Assembly: GCA_028671895.1 (NCBI GenBank)
Contig: CM053810.1
Location: 66,713,501 to 66,777,500 of the forward strand
DNA length: 64,000 bases
Source: Oenanthe sinensis
Lineage: Eukaryota; Streptophyta; Magnoliopsida; Apiales; Apiaceae
Direction: 5' to 3'
Below the pieces are notes generated by a model. That model did not search any database and had not been told where the DNA came from. It saw only the letters and a program-made list of their open reading frames with translations. Position numbers and translations under genes: made by a program. Positions 60,733 through 64,000 of the stretch are shown piece by piece. The stretch's first letter is position 1. The number at the start of each line of letters is the position of its first letter.

Positions 60733-61633
60733 TGGTTTAATTGATCATGACAATTATGATAAAATGTCTCTTTACTTTGACTGCCAAGTGGCAAATTTTG
60801 CATTAGACTACTCAGGTGGCCAAAAAGTAAAATTTTTACTTTTTCTATAGACGCTGATGAATTGATGATAGCCAATGTTTTGTTCCCCGCATATAGTTTG
60901 AGAACTTGACCATTTTCAAAGTTACCTACCTGGAATGGAAAATAAAATATGAGAGCTTTTGAAGAATAACATAATTTCACATTTCTGTTCTTGTTCATGC
61001 ACAAATAGTCAGGACCAACCCTAGGTCTTATGTTCCTTGATCTTAAAAGAATGTTAATCCCCTAGGTCTTATGTCGCTTATCTTAAGAAAAATGTTAATT
61101 ACATCTGGACCAGCCCCGAAAGTTCCATTTGAACTCCACCTGCTTAAAATTCCATCCTTAATGCCAGAAAGTTGCAAAAAAACAGCAAATATCATGCAAA
61201 TAAGAATCAAATATGAAAATGATTTTAAAAAAAAGGTTTAAAGAAGTGTAAAAGAAATCATATAATTCAAGGCTTTGGAAAAAGGAAGTACTACAATGGA
61301 GAATCTAATTCAAAGGACTTGGGGACAAAATAAACAGAGTAGTGCCTGTAAGTCAACTTAGAATAAACACAAGAAGTTTAGTATTTTCTTGCTAGTTTCC
61401 TTGTATCCAAGTCAAGTAGACTTGTTCAATGACTATATGGACCACCAAATTCACATCTAACACAAAACAATGCTTGCAACCCCAGCTTCAGTAAGGGTAT
61501 TGTAGTAATAAAATATCGATCAATTCCATATATTCGATCCATTGGTGGCCATCAACTTAACAAAAAACATAAAAACAAAAGAACATTCAACAACAATTTG
61601 TTTCTTGCAGGACAAAGGAGCTTTGTAGTAAAA
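60733..61633. other. Gap between the response regulator and EDS1
   Basis: Holds the response regulator 3' UTR and the EDS1 promoter and leader. A splice-acceptor-like tttcttgcag ends at 61610, 24 bases before the EDS1 ATG. The short motif aggtcttatgt recurs at 61023 and 61065. No gene. Confidence 0.5.
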
Positions 61634-64000
61634 ATGGAGGAAAATATGATAGAAGGGATAGACATGCCGGATGATCTCATCAAGAGAGCCTGTTCTGCAT
61701 CCATGAAAGCTCACAAGCTTTCCGGAAAAAATTATTCTCGTGGCAAACTTCGTGGCTCACCCGATGTTGTGTATGCATTTGCTGGATCATGGTCTGTGAA
61801 TGAATTCTTCAAGGATAGATCTTTCGGTGAAAAAAATATCAATCTTGAAATGTTCCGGTCCATGAGAAGTATTGGCAACAATGAGACCGCAAAGGTCAAC
61901 GCAGCATTTGCTGAAAGATTCGAGATTATACTCAGAACACTTAAAACTGAGGTAAGTTAATATGGCATGCTTTTTCTTTATTCATACTTCATTGCTAGTT
62001 GAGACTACTTGGAAGTTTGAAGTTGTTTCTAATTCTAGCTTCCTCATCAAGTTATCTTGATATCTAAAACATGAAGTCTCTCTGTCAGTTGACTTGCTTG
62101 ATCTGTGTAATCCTGCATTTATAACCAACTTTATAGTGTGAACTTGAATCTAATTACCACAGTTATTGCATCCTGTTTTTGCAAGAGCATGTTAACACAT
62201 GAAAAGATTTAACAAATTGTAGCAATGATTCAATATTAAAGTATTAATATAAGAAATAAAATTCAAAAAGAACACAATGCATATGAGACTAAAAAGAAAT
62301 CCAATCCAGCAGTTCACCCATGCTAGATAATGAGTTTTTGTGTAAACATGAAACTAAATATTGAAGCTAAATGTAATTTCAGGTAGAAAAAGATCTTAAA
62401 AAGGGAAAACAAATAGTTTTTGCAGGGCACTCTTCGGGGGGTCCGATGGCTATATTTGCAACCCTTTGGTTCTTGGAGAATAAAAAACCAGAAAGTAATC
62501 AAATTCCATTTTGTTGTCTGACTTTTGGATCCCCGCTTACTGGTGACAAAATTTTTGGACACGCTATTAATCGAGAGAACTGGTCAAGAAACTTCACTCA
62601 TTTTGTTATGAAGTATGACATCGTTCCACGAATAATGCTTGCTCCTGTCTCGCATATGGAAGAAGAACTGCAAAAAGTTCTCAATTTCTTCAAAAATAAC
62701 AAAACTTTGATTCCTCAGATTGAATCGCTTCAAGCCCAAGCCCTTTTCAGGAAAGTCATGAAAAATGCATCATCTGTTGCAAGCTATGCTGCAAGTATCC
62801 TCATGGGATGCCCAAATACGCTACTAGAAACTTTCTCTACTTTTATTAAACTCAGCCCTTACAGGCCCTTTGGCAAATATATCTTCTGCACTGGGAATGG
62901 AAAATTGGTGGTGGTTGAGAATCCAGGCGCTGTTCTGCAAATGTTATTCTATACTTCTCAGTTAGATAGTGAAGCCGAAGATGTGGGGATTGCTTGGAAA
63001 AGCTTACATGAACATATGTCATATGAAAAGGAACTGCAAGAAAGCTTGGAAATGAAAAACATAATCTGCTTAAACCACCTGCAAAATCTTCCACTGTCTT
63101 CAGTTGGCAATACCTTGGACGAGGATTCAACAGCAGACATGGCTCTAAATGACCTTGGCCTGGTTTGTATTATTTCTTCAACTCCTAGTTTCATGTCAGT
63201 ATTATTAATTTTAATTTCTGGAAAAGATCTTTACAAGTAATCAAAATTTTGCAGCAAGAAAGTCTTGTTCATAACTAACTCATCATTTTTTGCAAGCATG
63301 TCTAGATAAACACATCAATAATTACTGTATATTATTGTGTAGCAGAGCACAAGAGCTAGGCTATGTCTCCGGGCTGCTGGCGAACTGGAGGAGCAAAAGA
63401 AAAGAAATCAAATCAGGATTGACAGTAATGAGGACAATATTGTCAAGGCTTTAAGTGGTATACGAGAATACAAGAGTAAATGTGAAGGGAACGACATGAA
63501 CTATTATGATGCCTTCAAACGTCAAAACAACTCCGAGGATTTTAAAGCCAACGTTAAGAGGATTGAGCTAGCAGGCATCTGGGATGAGATTGTAGAGTTG
63601 TTGAAAAGATATGAACTTCCAGATGGATTTGAAGTCCGCCCAAATTGGATAAAGCTAGGAACCGACTTTCGGCAGCTTGTTGAGCCCCTAGATATTGCCA
63701 ACTATTATAGACACTTGAAGAATGATGACACTGGCCCCTACATGGTAAAAGGTAGGCCGAGGCGCTACAAATACACCCAGAGATGGTCTGAACATGTTTC
63801 CAGGACAGAATTCAGGCCAAGCTCGAGCTCGTGTTTCTGGGCCGAGGTGGAGGAGCTTCGAAATGGGAGATACGAAAACATAAAGCAGAAGCTTGTTGCT
63901 CTAGAGAAAGAAATGAAAGATTGGTATGACAAAAAACAACTAGGCAAACATGAATTTTCTGATGGGTCTACCTTTGCTGAATGGTGGAAAACACTTCCTG
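61634..64000 (+). CDS. EDS1: EDS1 lipase-like immune regulator (3' end beyond the window)
   Basis: Nucleocytoplasmic hub of plant innate immunity; it pairs with PAD4 or SAG101 to relay TIR-type NLR signals. Exons seen: 61634-61951, 62383-63162 and 63343 to the window edge, in phase; 585 residues so far, with probably a few dozen missing. The N-terminal alpha/beta-hydrolase part includes VYAFAGSWSVNEFF, the nucleophile elbow FAGHSSGGP with Ser123, and KYDIVPRIMLAP with the likely triad Asp at 185. The C-terminal EP domain holds ETFSTFIKLSPYRPFG, VLQMLFYTSQ, FKANVKRIELAGIWDEI, VEPLDIANYYRHLKNDDTGP, YMVKGRPRRYKY and CFWAEVEELR. SSCFWAEVEEL and the EP motifs fit EDS1 rather than PAD4 or SAG101. 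The start ATG gives MEENMIEGIDMPDDLIKRAC. No disruptions. Confidence 0.95.

Noticed and set aside
60504..61004. 166-codon minus-strand open frame
   Set aside because: Antisense to the last response regulator exon; its Ser/Asp/Cys-rich sequence is the mirror of the Ser/Gln-rich tail coding DNA.

Overview
The window is nuclear DNA from a flowering plant, most likely a core eudicot. The genes are split by GT-AG introns, the intergenic DNA is very AT-rich, and families found only in plants are present: CBP60, a type-A response regulator, EDS1 and a plant complex II subunit. The species cannot be named from the sequence alone. There are ten gene models. Nine are complete or nearly so, and EDS1 runs off the right edge. 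Between and inside them lies a dense set of transposon remains. Exon borders were worked out by hand from splice signals, reading phase and recalled family conservation, with no transcript evidence.

Layout. 1-6253: a decayed, 3'-truncated Ty3/gypsy retrotransposon with gag, protease, reverse transcriptase, two RNase H regions and an integrase fragment, probably Tat lineage. 6529-7535: a terminal-inverted-repeat element. 8198-9769 (-): SDH7, a mitochondrial complex II subunit. 10955-14421 (-) and 21917-25841 (-): two CBP60 calmodulin-binding transcription factor genes with near-identical exon lengths, an ancient tandem pair. The upstream copy keeps the full N-terminus; the other appears to have lost it. 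Between them, 15.1-21.3 kb holds a Helitron-like end, a roughly 500 bp unit repeated about 2.3 times and split by a solo LTR and a MITE, Stowaway-like MITEs, a tRNA-derived SINE, and an hAT element nested in another MITE.

27134-32309 (-): an EDEM-type alpha-mannosidase (MNS5-like, 15 exons). 34231-42373 (+): lysosomal-type alpha-N-acetylglucosaminidase (NAGLU, 19 exons) with one extra T in exon 4 that breaks the frame. 43364-43597 (+): a small basic plant protein of unknown role. 45156-47903 (+): APC8/CDC23, a TPR subunit of the anaphase-promoting complex. 49135-51989 (-): an RD-repeat nuclear protein with an hAT MITE in an intron. 52-58.8 kb: AT-rich DNA with several small elements, one carrying a clean 8-bp target-site duplication. 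58861-60732 (+): a type-A cytokinin response regulator (ARR3/4-like). 61634-64000 (+): EDS1, the lipase-like immune hub.

How the genes relate. Most neighbours are unrelated housekeeping genes: respiration, ER quality control of glycoproteins, glycan breakdown, cell cycle. EDS1 and CBP60-family factors both act in salicylic-acid immunity in other plants, but they lie about 36 kb apart here and nothing shows co-regulation. I found no new enzymatic or defence system. The most unusual signals are the rebuilt CBP60 N-terminus, the NAGLU frameshift, and the repeat array whose paralogous units give empty sites for two insertions.
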